Assembly: GCA_964553535.1 (NCBI GenBank)
Contig: CAZKLK010000115.1
Span: 1 to 6,019 of the forward strand
Direction: 5' to 3'
From: JALHSV01 sp964553535
Lineage (GTDB): Bacteria; Nitrospirota; Thermodesulfovibrionia; Thermodesulfovibrionales; SM23-35
DNA length: 6,019 nt
Made by a program: the position numbers and the translations under genes. Below, piece by piece: positions 1 through 6,000 of the stretch. How positions within the stretch are numbered: the first letter of the stretch is position 1; every line of letters starts with the position of its first letter. The notes below the pieces were generated by a model. That model was not told where the DNA came from and searched no databases. It saw nothing but the letters and a program-made list of their open reading frames with translations.

Positions 1-26
1 GATTGCTTCGCTGCACTCGCAATGAC
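1..26. repeat. Partial REP-like dispersed palindrome
   Basis: Read on the minus strand, this begins GTCATTGCGAG and ends GAAGCAATC. From memory, this is the pattern of short palindromic repeats scattered between genes in many environmental bacterial genomes. ATTGC at 2-6 pairs with GCAAT at 19-23 around an imperfect centre. It starts at the window edge, so it may be cut. It lies 144 bases beyond the HAD gene stop, where such repeats usually sit. Family membership is recalled and was not searched. Confidence 0.45.
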
Positions 27-169
27 AATTCTTATCGCTGGATTTGGGAAATTATATTTTTGAGCGTGCTCCAGACAGCCGGTCACTGTATTAGGAATGA
101 AGAGGGAGATCGATCATGAGAAACAGGATAATCAAACTATCACGTCATTCATGCGGCAGTAATGAATTC

Positions 170-739
170 TCAAACTTTCTTTGAAGCATTAAGAATGTGC
201 CTCAGGATCTCCTCAAGATTCGTGCAAAGTTTGAAACCATTATTACTGAAATTCTTATTCCAGGGGAACGCCAAACCTGCTGCGGTTACACCTCGCTCTG
301 CAGCCGTTTCCAATATATGCGGAGCGTCATCGACAACAGCATGACAATCATCGTCGATTAGGACAGTTTTGTCATAAGACAAGTGCACTTCATCAAATAT
401 CAGTTCATGTTTAACGAGCCATCGTTGTGTTTCTTCTATGCTGTCCGGTGTCCGGTGGCTTGCAATAGTAATGTGAAAATCATGCTCCTTTAATGTTGCA
501 AGAAAATCTTTTGCTTCAGGGTAGGGGAGGTGCCTGTCATCATCCTGGTTTAGATGGATGTCTTGGATAGCGCCAAGAAATTGTTCTTTTGAGCAGTAGT
601 TCTCCCAGAAATCCCATTCCACCCAGCCATTTGGAGGGGGTATGGTTTGATTAATTTTCTGTAAACGCTCAAACAAGACATCACAGAAATGCCAGAGCGT
701 ATTGTCGATGTCGATGACTGCCTTTTTCTGTTTTTTCAT
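170..739 (-). CDS. HAD-superfamily phosphatase, 5'-nucleotidase (NT5C)-like
   Basis: This 189-residue protein shows the haloacid dehalogenase motifs in order. Motif I is DIDNT at 10-14 (nucleophile Asp10, acid/base Asp12). Motif II is Ser94 in TIASHR. A motif III lysine is likely Lys124 in YDKTVLI. Motif IV is VVDDAP at 135-140. The cap between motifs I and II is short and rich in aromatic residues. Proteins of this size and pattern are usually cytosolic phosphatases or 5'-nucleotidases; the substrate cannot be read from the sequence. I chose the ATG at 739 because it puts motif I at the usual distance from the N-terminus. A TTG at 802 would add 21 residues of no family character. No good Shine-Dalgarno precedes the ATG, but TATAAT lies 7 bases upstream, so a leaderless start is possible although no clear -35 is visible. 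It follows the ABC-F gene by 73 bases on the same strand. Confidence 0.85.
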   Translation of the reverse strand: MKKQKKAVIDIDNTLWHFCDVLFERLQKINQTIPPPNGWVEWDFWENYCSKEQFLGAIQDIHLNQDDDRHLPYPEAKDFLATLKEHDFHITIASHRTPDSIEETQRWLVKHELIFDEVHLSYDKTVLIDDDCHAVVDDAPHILETAAERGVTAAGLAFPWNKNFSNNGFKLCTNLEEILRHILNASKKV

Positions 740-812
740 TGATGTTATTATACCTGCAAATCTCCCAAAAGGATGTGTTCCACACCAGCCTCCCTGATAC
801 AATTCAGTTTTC

Positions 813-2681
813 TTAAATGTCTATCTCTTTCATTGCATCCAGCCTTTCTTCGAATTCTCTCGATTTCGAATTGAACTGACTGGTGAGCGACTCAAGTTCA
901 TCAAAAAGTCTATCTATATTCCCATTGGCATCCTGAATCGATTTGCTCAGACTCCTAATCGACTCTCCGTCCCCTTTGACAGACGCCTCTATCAGCGCCT
1001 GCATATCCTTATCAATCGTCTCCTCAAGACGGGTGATAGTCTCCTCCACTTCAGAGATTCTGGACCGCAACGGCAGGAGAATTCTTGAGCGGCTGTTGAT
1101 CAGTTCAGCCTTCATCCTTCTCAAATCCCTTCTATTCGGAGTGTTGTTTCTGAGTCCGGTTTTCTGCATGCCGATGCCTGCAACCGCCCGTTCATCCTGC
1201 CAACCCCTTCTTTCAAGAAAGTCCTGATATGTGCCCTCAAATATCTGCGCATTATCGTTGTCGAAAACGATCAGCCTTGTGGCTACCGCATGAAGAATCA
1301 TATCACTGTGGGTAACGATAACGACGGCCCCTTCAAAGGCATCTATCGCCGCCAGGAGCGAGTCCACCGATTCCATGTCGAGATGGTTGGTCGGTTCATC
1401 AAGCAACAGCAAATTGACAGGACTGACGATGAGCTTGCCCAGAAGAACGCGGCTCTTCTCGCCTCCCGAGAGCACTTTGACCTTCTTCAGCGCATTATCA
1501 CCGTCGAACATCATGATGCCGCAGATGGTCCGCGTCTTTCTCTGCAGATCAGGATTTGCTGCAAGTATCTCCTCCTCCACAGTCTTTTCAGGAGAGAGCC
1601 GCCGGATGTTATTCTGCCCGAAGTAGCCAAGCTGCAGTTTTGGATGGTGATTCACCGCGCCCTTCAATGGCTTCAGTTCCATCGCGAGCAGATTCAGAAG
1701 GGTCGTTTTGCCTTTGCCATTTTTTCCGACGACAGCTATTCGGTCTGTCTTTCCGATAGCGAGACTGAATCCTTCGATCAGAGGAGGATTTCCGGGTTGA
1801 AAGGAAAAGGAGACGTCTTTTGCCTCGATCAGACATTTGCCCGTAAAAGGTGCTGAAACGAATTCGAATTCCAGTTCTTTCAGTTCGGACATCTTTTCGA
1901 GCTGTTCCTTTTTCTGGAGGGTCTTTATCCTTGACTGGACTGCCCGCGCACGGGTGGCCTGCGCCCTGAACCTGTTTATGAACTGCTCTGCCTCCCTGCG
2001 TTTCTTGTCCTCGTTGATCCTGATATGCTCATAAAGTTCCTCTTCCATGAGTATCTGTTGATAGAGTTTGTGGGTGGGCCCTGCCAATTTGCGCATCTTA
2101 TTGCGGTGTATCCCCATGGTATGAGTTGTCACGCTGTCCATGAACTCCCTGTCATGAGTTATGAGAATCATTTCTCCGTTCCAGCTCTTCAGGAACCTGG
2201 CGAGCCAACGAATTGAGACGATGTCGAGATAATTTGTCGGCTCATCAAGGAGAAGCAGGCTCGGCTCAGAGACGAGCAGCCGGGCGAGATTCAGGCGGAC
2301 CTGGTATCCTCCGGAAAAATCGAGGGGGGCACGCGAAAAATCCTCCGCCAAAAACCCGAGTCCCATCAGAATCGATTCTGCCTTGTACGATTGATCGGCG
2401 CCGTTATCAGAAGGTTTTAGTCCGAGGCAGGCCTCTTTCAGAATCGAATCTTCACTGAATGCAAGGTGCTGGGACAGGTAGCCGATGGGGTAATTATTTG
2501 GGATACTGATACTCCCGGAATCAGGCTTTTCCTCGCCGGCGACCATTCTGAGAAGAGTCGTTTTCCCTGAGCCGTTCCTTCCAACAAGTCCGATACGCTC
2601 CCCGGCATTCGCCGCGAAGCTGACATTATCGAATACTATCTGCGTGCCGTATGCCTTCGAAAGACTGCTGACCTGTATCAT
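813..2681 (-). CDS. ABC-F family ATP-binding protein (ribosome-associated)
   Basis: This is a 622-residue soluble protein with two ABC ATPase domains in tandem and no membrane segments, the ABC-F architecture. Domain 1 has Walker A GRNGSGKTT (34-42), a signature region FSGGY (122-126), Walker B LLLLDEPTNYLD (142-153) and switch His176. A basic, helical interdomain linker follows (about 195-270); in this family it reaches toward the ribosomal peptidyl-transferase centre. Domain 2 has Walker A GKNGKGKTT (319-327), LSGGEKSR (404-411), DEPTNHLD (428-435) and the H-loop THSD at 457-460, where many ABC-Fs have SHDR. Residues about 515-620 form a charged coiled coil like the C-terminal domain of Uup/YheS-type members. 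ABC-F proteins bind the ribosomal E site and rescue stalled ribosomes or give resistance to ribosome-targeting antibiotics; which applies here is not decidable. The start fits the family's usual first strand. The Shine-Dalgarno is weak, and the gene lies 239 bases downstream of typA on the same strand. Confidence 0.95.
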   Translation of the reverse strand: MIQVSSLSKAYGTQIVFDNVSFAANAGERIGLVGRNGSGKTTLLRMVAGEEKPDSGSISIPNNYPIGYLSQHLAFSEDSILKEACLGLKPSDNGADQSYKAESILMGLGFLAEDFSRAPLDFSGGYQVRLNLARLLVSEPSLLLLDEPTNYLDIVSIRWLARFLKSWNGEMILITHDREFMDSVTTHTMGIHRNKMRKLAGPTHKLYQQILMEEELYEHIRINEDKKRREAEQFINRFRAQATRARAVQSRIKTLQKKEQLEKMSELKELEFEFVSAPFTGKCLIEAKDVSFSFQPGNPPLIEGFSLAIGKTDRIAVVGKNGKGKTTLLNLLAMELKPLKGAVNHHPKLQLGYFGQNNIRRLSPEKTVEEEILAANPDLQRKTRTICGIMMFDGDNALKKVKVLSGGEKSRVLLGKLIVSPVNLLLLDEPTNHLDMESVDSLLAAIDAFEGAVVIVTHSDMILHAVATRLIVFDNDNAQIFEGTYQDFLERRGWQDERAVAGIGMQKTGLRNNTPNRRDLRRMKAELINSRSRILLPLRSRISEVEETITRLEETIDKDMQALIEASVKGDGESIRSLSKSIQDANGNIDRLFDELESLTSQFNSKSREFEERLDAMKEIDI

Positions 2682-2694
2682 GCATATATTTTAC

Positions 2695-2859
2695 TCAGGA
2701 TTTCATGCGCAAGGCTACCTTGTTGCCATTTCGCATCACGAAGAACTCTCTTGGCGGGTTAAATGGTGTACCGGTCGATATGCCGGTAAAGGGCGGGATC
2801 TTTCATTGCTGTGAGGTTGCGTTTACAGTTGCGAAAAGCCTTCTTCGACTATGGGTCAT
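2695..2859 (-). pseudogene. Possible small gene remnant with an in-frame TGA
   Basis: Between typA and the ABC-F gene, one frame opens at ATG 2859 (MTHSRRRLF...) and reads 18 codons to a TGA at 2803-2805. It then continues for 35 more codons (starting KIPPFTG, ending NKVALRMKS) to a final TGA at 2695-2697, 13 bases before the ABC-F start. The second half is proline-rich and then basic, and I do not recognise it. No convincing Shine-Dalgarno precedes 2859. A 6-bp GC-rich hairpin lies just after the internal TGA. A decayed small gene, chance, or stop-codon recoding are all possible, in falling order of likelihood. Apart from this frame, I see nothing gene-like in the 239-base gap. Confidence 0.2.
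2769..2788. repeat. Short inverted repeat (6-bp stem, 8-nt loop)
   Basis: TACCGG at 2769-2774 pairs perfectly with CCGGTA at 2783-2788. It has no T-run on either strand, so it is a poor intrinsic terminator. In the minus-strand transcript it begins 14 nt after the in-frame TGA at 2803-2805. It could also be an operator half-site pair or simply chance. Confidence 0.35.
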
Positions 2860-2920
2860 CTGTCTTTTTCGGCTTAAGTGCTTTTAGATGCCCGGCTGCA
2901 TAAGCATGCCTGTTTTATCC

Positions 2921-4714
2921 CTATTTCCTTTTATTCGCTTCGAGTATCTTTTTCCTCAACCTTACAGATTGGGGTGTGACCTCGACAATCTCGTCTTCCC
3001 TGATAAACTCTATCGCCTGCTCCAGACTCATTACCCTCGGCGGTATCAACTGCAGTGCATCATCTGCGTTGGCCGCGCGCATGTTCGTGAGTTTCTTTTC
3101 CTTAATGACATTTACGTCAAGGTCATTCGCCCGTGAGTTCTCGCCGATGATCATCCCTTCATACACCGGAGTGTTTTCGCGAATGAAGAGAGTCCCCCGC
3201 GGTTGCAGGTGGAACAGCGCATAGGTGGTGGCTGTCCCCTGTCTGTCAGCAACGAGAGCGCCGGTTTGGCGCTTTGACAGCGGGCCATGCCACGGCTTAT
3301 AGCCGTCGAAGAGGTGATTCAGCAACCCGGTTCCCCGGGTATCTGTCAGAAATTGGGATCTGAACCCGATCAGGCCGCGAGAAGGGATCCTGAAATCGAG
3401 ACGAACCCTCCCGAAGCCATTATTCTGCATCTTCTGCATCCTGCCTTTCCGCATCCCGACCTGCTGAGTAACCACTCCGGTATATTCTTCTGGCACATCA
3501 ATCACAAGGAGCTCCATGGGTTCATGCAGAACGCCGTCGATCATCTTCGTTATCGTCTCGGGCATGGCAACAGAGAGCTCATACCCCTCGCGTCTCATCA
3601 TCTCGATCAGGATTGCGAGCTGCAGTTCCCCGCGGCCCATGACTTTGAAGGAATCCATTTCGTCGAAATCCACCTTGATCGCAACATTGTAAAGCAATTC
3701 TTTTTCGAGTCGCTCTCTCAGGTTTCTGGACGTAACAAATGTGCCTTCCTTTCCCGAGAAGGGCGAGGTATTCACAGAAAATAGCATCGAAATAGTTGGT
3801 TCATCCACTTTGATCCTCGGAAGAGGCTTCGGATTATCCGTGTCCGTGATAGTATCCCCTATGGTGATCCCTTCAATCCCTGCAAGGGCAATAATCTCTC
3901 CTGCAGAAGCCACGCTGGTGGCGATCCTTTCGAGGCCCTCAAATGTGTAGAGACACGACACTTTTGTCTTTACCGTCTCACCCGTTCCCTTCACAACAGC
4001 AACGCTGTCACCTGCCTGAACGGTCCCCGCGAATACTCGGCAGATGGCGAGTCTCCCGACATAGTTATCGTAATCTATATTCGTAACCAGTATCTGCAGA
4101 GCGCCGTTTCCGAGTTTTGCAGGCGGAGGGATTGTATTCATTATCGTTTCGAAGAGCGGTTGAAGGGTTTCCGACTCTTCCTCCATTCGCGCCTTTGCGT
4201 ATCCCTGCTTTGCATTGGTATACAGAATGGGAAACTCCAGCTGCTCCTCCGTTGCATTCAGGTCAATGAAAAGGTCGTACACCTCATTGAGTACCGCCTG
4301 TATTCTGGCGTCCGGCCGGTCAATCTTGTTGATGACGAGAATTGGCGGGAGTTTGCGTTCAAGGGCCTTCTGGAGCACAAAACGGGTCTGTGGCAGCGGA
4401 CCTTCTGATGCGTCAACAAGAAGCAACACGCCGTCCACCATCTTGAGTGTCCTTTCGACTTCGCCCCCGAAGTCTGCATGACCGGGTGTATCCACGATAT
4501 TGATCTTCGTGCCGTTATACCTGACGGCAGCGTTCTTTGCCATAATCGTAATGCCGCGTTCTCTCTCGAGATCAATATTGTCGAGAATTCGTTCCTGGAT
4601 CTTTTCATTCGAACGGAAGATGCCTGCCTGTTTCATCATCCCGTCAACAAGCGTCGTTTTCCCATGATCGACATGGGCGATGATCGCAATATTCCTCAAA
4701 TCTTCCTGTTTCAT
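2921..4714 (-). CDS. typA: Ribosome-associated translational GTPase BipA/TypA
   Basis: This 597-residue protein matches the full length of BipA/TypA (about 600 residues). The GTPase domain shows G1 AHVDHGKTT (13-21), switch I RERGITI (51-57), G3 DTPGH (75-79) and G4 NKID (129-132). The G5 region reads YTNAKQG (165-171), where SA is more usual. An EF-Tu-like beta-barrel follows (about 205-290), then EF-G-type domains with the BipA hallmark RGLIGFR (446-452), TDTRGTG (457-463) and the C-terminal SVRLRKK (583-589). BipA binds the 70S ribosome in the EF-G site and supports 50S subunit assembly, mainly at low temperature or under stress. It has no signal or membrane segments. The start is supported by AGAGG ten bases upstream of the ATG. 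It is the first gene of the minus-strand series, behind a candidate promoter. The G5 variation is mild and I expect a working GTPase. Confidence 0.97.
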   Translation of the reverse strand: MKQEDLRNIAIIAHVDHGKTTLVDGMMKQAGIFRSNEKIQERILDNIDLERERGITIMAKNAAVRYNGTKINIVDTPGHADFGGEVERTLKMVDGVLLLVDASEGPLPQTRFVLQKALERKLPPILVINKIDRPDARIQAVLNEVYDLFIDLNATEEQLEFPILYTNAKQGYAKARMEEESETLQPLFETIMNTIPPPAKLGNGALQILVTNIDYDNYVGRLAICRVFAGTVQAGDSVAVVKGTGETVKTKVSCLYTFEGLERIATSVASAGEIIALAGIEGITIGDTITDTDNPKPLPRIKVDEPTISMLFSVNTSPFSGKEGTFVTSRNLRERLEKELLYNVAIKVDFDEMDSFKVMGRGELQLAILIEMMRREGYELSVAMPETITKMIDGVLHEPMELLVIDVPEEYTGVVTQQVGMRKGRMQKMQNNGFGRVRLDFRIPSRGLIGFRSQFLTDTRGTGLLNHLFDGYKPWHGPLSKRQTGALVADRQGTATTYALFHLQPRGTLFIRENTPVYEGMIIGENSRANDLDVNVIKEKKLTNMRAANADDALQLIPPRVMSLEQAIEFIREDEIVEVTPQSVRLRKKILEANKRK

Positions 4715-4838
4715 CGATGCTGAACCTCTTTCTATGGCAATAACCCGGGCCGCCTGACTGCAGAGAAGTTATGCGGACAGACCAGCGTATTGCTTATCCA
4801 TGTTCTGATTTTATCGGCAATGTCACTGGAGGGACAAA

Positions 4839-4865
4839 GCTATAACAATTATTATCTTACGTCAA
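4839..4865 (-). promoter_or_regulatory. Candidate sigma70-type promoter for typA
   Basis: On the minus strand, TTGACG (4860-4865, 5 of 6 consensus bases) and TATAGC (4839-4844, 4 of 6) are separated by 15 bases, slightly short. This would start RNA near 4832 and give a leader of about 118 nt before typA. A second, overlapping possibility further downstream pairs TTGTCC with TAAAAT at an 18-base spacing. Neither is proven. Confidence 0.35.
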
Positions 4866-4874
4866 ACCGGCAGA

Positions 4875-4916
4875 GAAAAGCCAGCGAGCGAGGCATGCTC
4901 TTCTCCCGGGCTTTTC
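4875..4916 (-). terminator. Terminator-like hairpin upstream of the typA promoter
   Basis: GAAAAGCC (4875-4882) pairs with GGCTTTTC (4909-4916), an 8-bp stem whose base is A/T-rich, as in bidirectional intrinsic terminators. The interior is long (26 nt) but contains a nested GAGC/GCTC pair. Read on the minus strand, the stem ends in GGCTTTTCTC. It lies 9 bases upstream of the putative -35 box of typA and could insulate typA from upstream reading. The long loop lowers confidence. Confidence 0.35.
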
Positions 4917-5119
4917 AGCAATCAGATGCGGATCATTATTCGGGAGATTGTGTCCCGCGGCGTTTCAATAAGCAGATGAACAGGGTTGCCCATCCCAGCG
5001 TAATCGTCAAGATAAACGGCCGGAGCTACAGAACCAAAAATCTCAAAAAGAAGGGTGGTGATACATAGCAACAGGGGATGTCAGGGTAAGGGGCGGTCTG
5101 AGATAATCGATCCTGTGGC

Positions 5120-5152
5120 ATCTGAGAAGGCCGCTTCCTAACCTTCTCAGAT
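5120..5152. repeat. Perfect 11-bp inverted repeat with 11-nt loop
   Basis: ATCTGAGAAGG at 5120-5130 is followed by an 11-nt spacer and its exact reverse complement at 5142-5152. Neither strand has a T-run next to it, so it is not a standard terminator. TCTGAGA occurs once more at 5097-5103, one helical turn or so before the left arm. It lies in gene-free DNA between the small-protein terminator and typA. It could be an operator, an RNA hairpin or a dispersed repeat. Confidence 0.5.
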
Positions 5153-5271
5153 CAAAAATGGCCTATGGAATTTAAAGGGCCACAACCTCCGGGAATTACT
5201 TGACTTTTGAGGATTGAAACTGATGCGGCATTTCCTGGCCTTGTCCGTGCAAATGTGGATATGGGTTGGCA

Positions 5272-5309
5272 AAAAATCGATTGTGGGGCTTCTGGCGAAG
5301 CCGATTTTT
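5272..5309 (-). terminator. Intrinsic terminator of the 63-aa gene, probably bidirectional
   Basis: A perfect GGCTTC/GAAGCC stem (5287-5292 with 5297-5302) has a 4-nt loop. It sits inside an outer A/T-rich pairing of AAAAATCG (5272-5279) with CGATTTTT (5302-5309). On the minus strand the structure begins 3 bases after the small gene's stop and ends in a run of six T. On the plus strand the inner stem is followed by GATTTTTCTC, so it can also stop transcripts from the other side. Confidence 0.65.
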
Positions 5310-5312
5310 CTC

Positions 5313-5504
5313 TTAGCCTGTTTTACGGGCCTGTCTGCTCTTTACTTTCCATGGATATTTTTTCACAACACGCCCATTTTCATACACGATCAATGGGGTA
5401 CGGGTCTCCTCGGCAATCCTTTTTGCCCTGGCGGCCGCACGCTGCAGTGCTATCTCCGCCTTTGCGAGTTCTTCCTCTTGAATCTGCATCTTGGTTTCAA
5501 TCAT
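5313..5504 (-). CDS. Small basic protein, partner of a zeta-like kinase
   Basis: This is a complete 63-residue protein. Residues 1-34 are predicted helical and rich in Ala, Glu, Arg and Lys. A likely beta-hairpin follows, TPLIVYENGRVVKKYP (36-51), then a basic tail. Short proteins with an 'ARRIAxETxTPLxVxxNGRVV'-like core are, in my recollection, often found next to COG4185 kinase genes and may serve as their antitoxin or partner; no biochemical role is established that I can cite. The start is well supported by AGAGGA eight bases upstream of the ATG. It begins 5 bases after the stop of the kinase remnant, so the two were one operon, and an intrinsic terminator follows at once. It appears intact although its partner gene is broken. 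It carries no signal peptide or membrane segment. Confidence 0.7.
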   Translation of the reverse strand: MIETKMQIQEEELAKAEIALQRAAARAKRIAEETRTPLIVYENGRVVKKYPWKVKSRQARKTG

Positions 5505-5509
5505 TTGTT

Positions 5510-5770
5510 TTATCCTCTTTCCAGAAGCTTTGGGTTAGGACCTGAATTGTCAAAAAGAACCCAGGTATCTGCCAGTTGTTTGTAAATGTGCTGGAAATTG
5601 TGCCAGCCTTTTTCATACCTGCGTCTGATAGTCTGCTCCGGGACGTTGTGGCCGCCCTGCCTCACGCGATTCTTGACTCGTTCAATCGCCGCTGTAACAT
5701 CCGGAAGATAAAGGAAGATCAATTTAATTTTTGGCCTCTTCTGGGAACCTTGTGGATAGGAATTGTTCAT
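5510..5770 (-). pseudogene. N-terminally truncated COG4185/zeta-toxin-like P-loop kinase
   Basis: The frame from ATG 5770 gives 86 residues. Residues 14-86 closely fit the C-terminal half of COG4185 'predicted ABC-type ATPase or kinase' proteins: KIKLIFLYLP (14-23), AIERVKNRVRQGGHNVP (28-44), IRRRYEKG (48-55), NF (58-59) and VLFDNSG (71-77). Family members are about 190-200 residues with a Walker A motif near the N-terminus, which is absent here along with the catalytic half. The first 13 residues do not look like the family. No Shine-Dalgarno precedes 5770, and reading further upstream enters the mobile element. A second frame just upstream (IPIHKVPRRGQK) resembles the missing lead-in to KIKL, which would imply a lost base in the A-run near 5730, but that frame soon stops. 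Intact relatives phosphorylate small substrates or act as toxins; this copy should be inactive. The 63-aa partner gene follows after 5 bases. Confidence 0.75.
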
Positions 5771-5782
5771 TCTTTTATTTTT

Positions 5783-5791
5783 ATTGGAATT
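5783..5791. repeat. Target-site duplication, left copy
   Basis: ATTGGAATT directly abuts the left terminal repeat of the 173-bp element. An identical 9-mer abuts the right end at 5965-5973. Confidence 0.8.
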
Positions 5792-5964
5792 CACTACTGT
5801 CCGGTTAATTGTAAACAGTGGCACTTTTATCATGATAACCTATTGATTTATAAGGAGTCATATTTTGCAATTGAATTCAAGTCGACACCATCATTATTTA
5901 TGTTGAAAGGGTTGCCTATCAAGGCTCTATGAACCTAATGATTAAAATTAACCGGACACTACTG
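5792..5964. mobile_element. 173-bp MITE or internally deleted insertion sequence
   Basis: The ends are inverted repeats of about 26 bp (5792-5817 and 5939-5964) with 22 matches, including a perfect 13-bp core, TGTCCGGTTAATT (5798-5810), against its complement at 5946-5958. Both ends are flanked by the same 9-mer. This defines a complete transposed unit with no room for a transposase. The interior is A/T-rich. It contains AAGGAG at 5850-5856 followed by a short frame, which could be the leader of a lost transposase gene. Such elements move only with a transposase supplied by a full-length relative. The IS family was not identified; a 9-bp duplication occurs in several, including IS1- and IS4-type elements. 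It inserted just upstream of the kinase remnant, and its left end supplies the first 14 codons of a longer reading of that frame. Confidence 0.8.
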
Positions 5965-5973
5965 ATTGGAATT
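5965..5973. repeat. Target-site duplication, right copy
   Basis: ATTGGAATT directly follows the right terminal repeat and is identical to 5783-5791. The pair shows that the element arrived by transposition and has not been rearranged since. Confidence 0.8.
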
Positions 5974-5978
5974 ATATA

Positions 5979-6000
5979 CCCCGCAGTCTCTGCTGCGGGG
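5979..6000. repeat. GC-rich 8-bp hairpin (REP-like or terminator)
   Basis: CCCCGCAG (5979-5986) pairs exactly with CTGCGGGG (5993-6000) around a 6-nt loop. On the plus strand a weakly T-rich stretch (AGGTTTATTGTTTG) follows, so it may end a transcript from the left. On the minus strand TATATAAT follows. Hairpins of this CCCCGCAG type recur between genes in some environmental bacteria, so a dispersed repeat is equally likely. Confidence 0.5.

Larger units (their letters stand above)
4715..5271. other. Intergenic region upstream of typA, no convincing gene
   Basis: This stretch holds the candidate typA promoter, a terminator-like hairpin (4875-4916) and an 11-bp inverted repeat (5120-5152). 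A plus-strand frame from TTG 4790 to 5068 (92 codons) crosses both the promoter and the hairpin and has no Shine-Dalgarno. Its last 30 codons, from ATG 4976, look more protein-like (HPSVIVKINGRSYRT) but match nothing I know. No minus-strand frame of note is present and I see no tRNA or rRNA. Confidence 0.5.

Noticed and set aside
740..802. N-terminal extension of the HAD protein to TTG 802
   Set aside because: It would add 21 residues before a motif I that normally sits near the N-terminus, and has no Shine-Dalgarno.
1290..1856. 188-codon open frame on the plus strand
   Set aside because: It lies wholly opposite the second ABC domain of the ABC-F gene, whose motifs are unmistakable. The translation is Arg/His/Gln-rich with no family character.
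2803..2805. Selenocysteine insertion at the in-frame TGA
   Set aside because: The hairpin loop lacks the expected G in its first two positions, the residues around the codon (SQQ-KIPP) are not a redox motif, and the frame is unknown. It is kept only as a remote alternative.
3287..3784. 165-codon open frame on the plus strand
   Set aside because: It is antisense to the middle of typA and shows no recognisable motif, so it is a shadow of typA codon bias.
4790..5068. 92-codon plus-strand frame starting with TTG
   Set aside because: It crosses the typA promoter and the terminator-like hairpin, lacks a Shine-Dalgarno and matches nothing recognisable. Only the last 30 codons look protein-like, which is too little to call.
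5223..5585. Plus-strand frame (about 120 codons) with GAGGA near its ATG and hydrophobic stretches
   Set aside because: It reads through a clear hairpin terminator and lies opposite the 63-aa gene and the kinase remnant, both supported by family likeness and a Shine-Dalgarno. The hydrophobicity comes from the complement of Lys/Glu codons.
5576..5932. 118-codon plus-strand frame running into the mobile element
   Set aside because: It is antisense to the kinase remnant and then crosses the element's left terminal repeat. No transposase motif appears.
5979..6000. CRISPR or tandem repeat array
   Set aside because: The GC hairpin occurs once. No regularly spaced direct repeats exist anywhere in the window.
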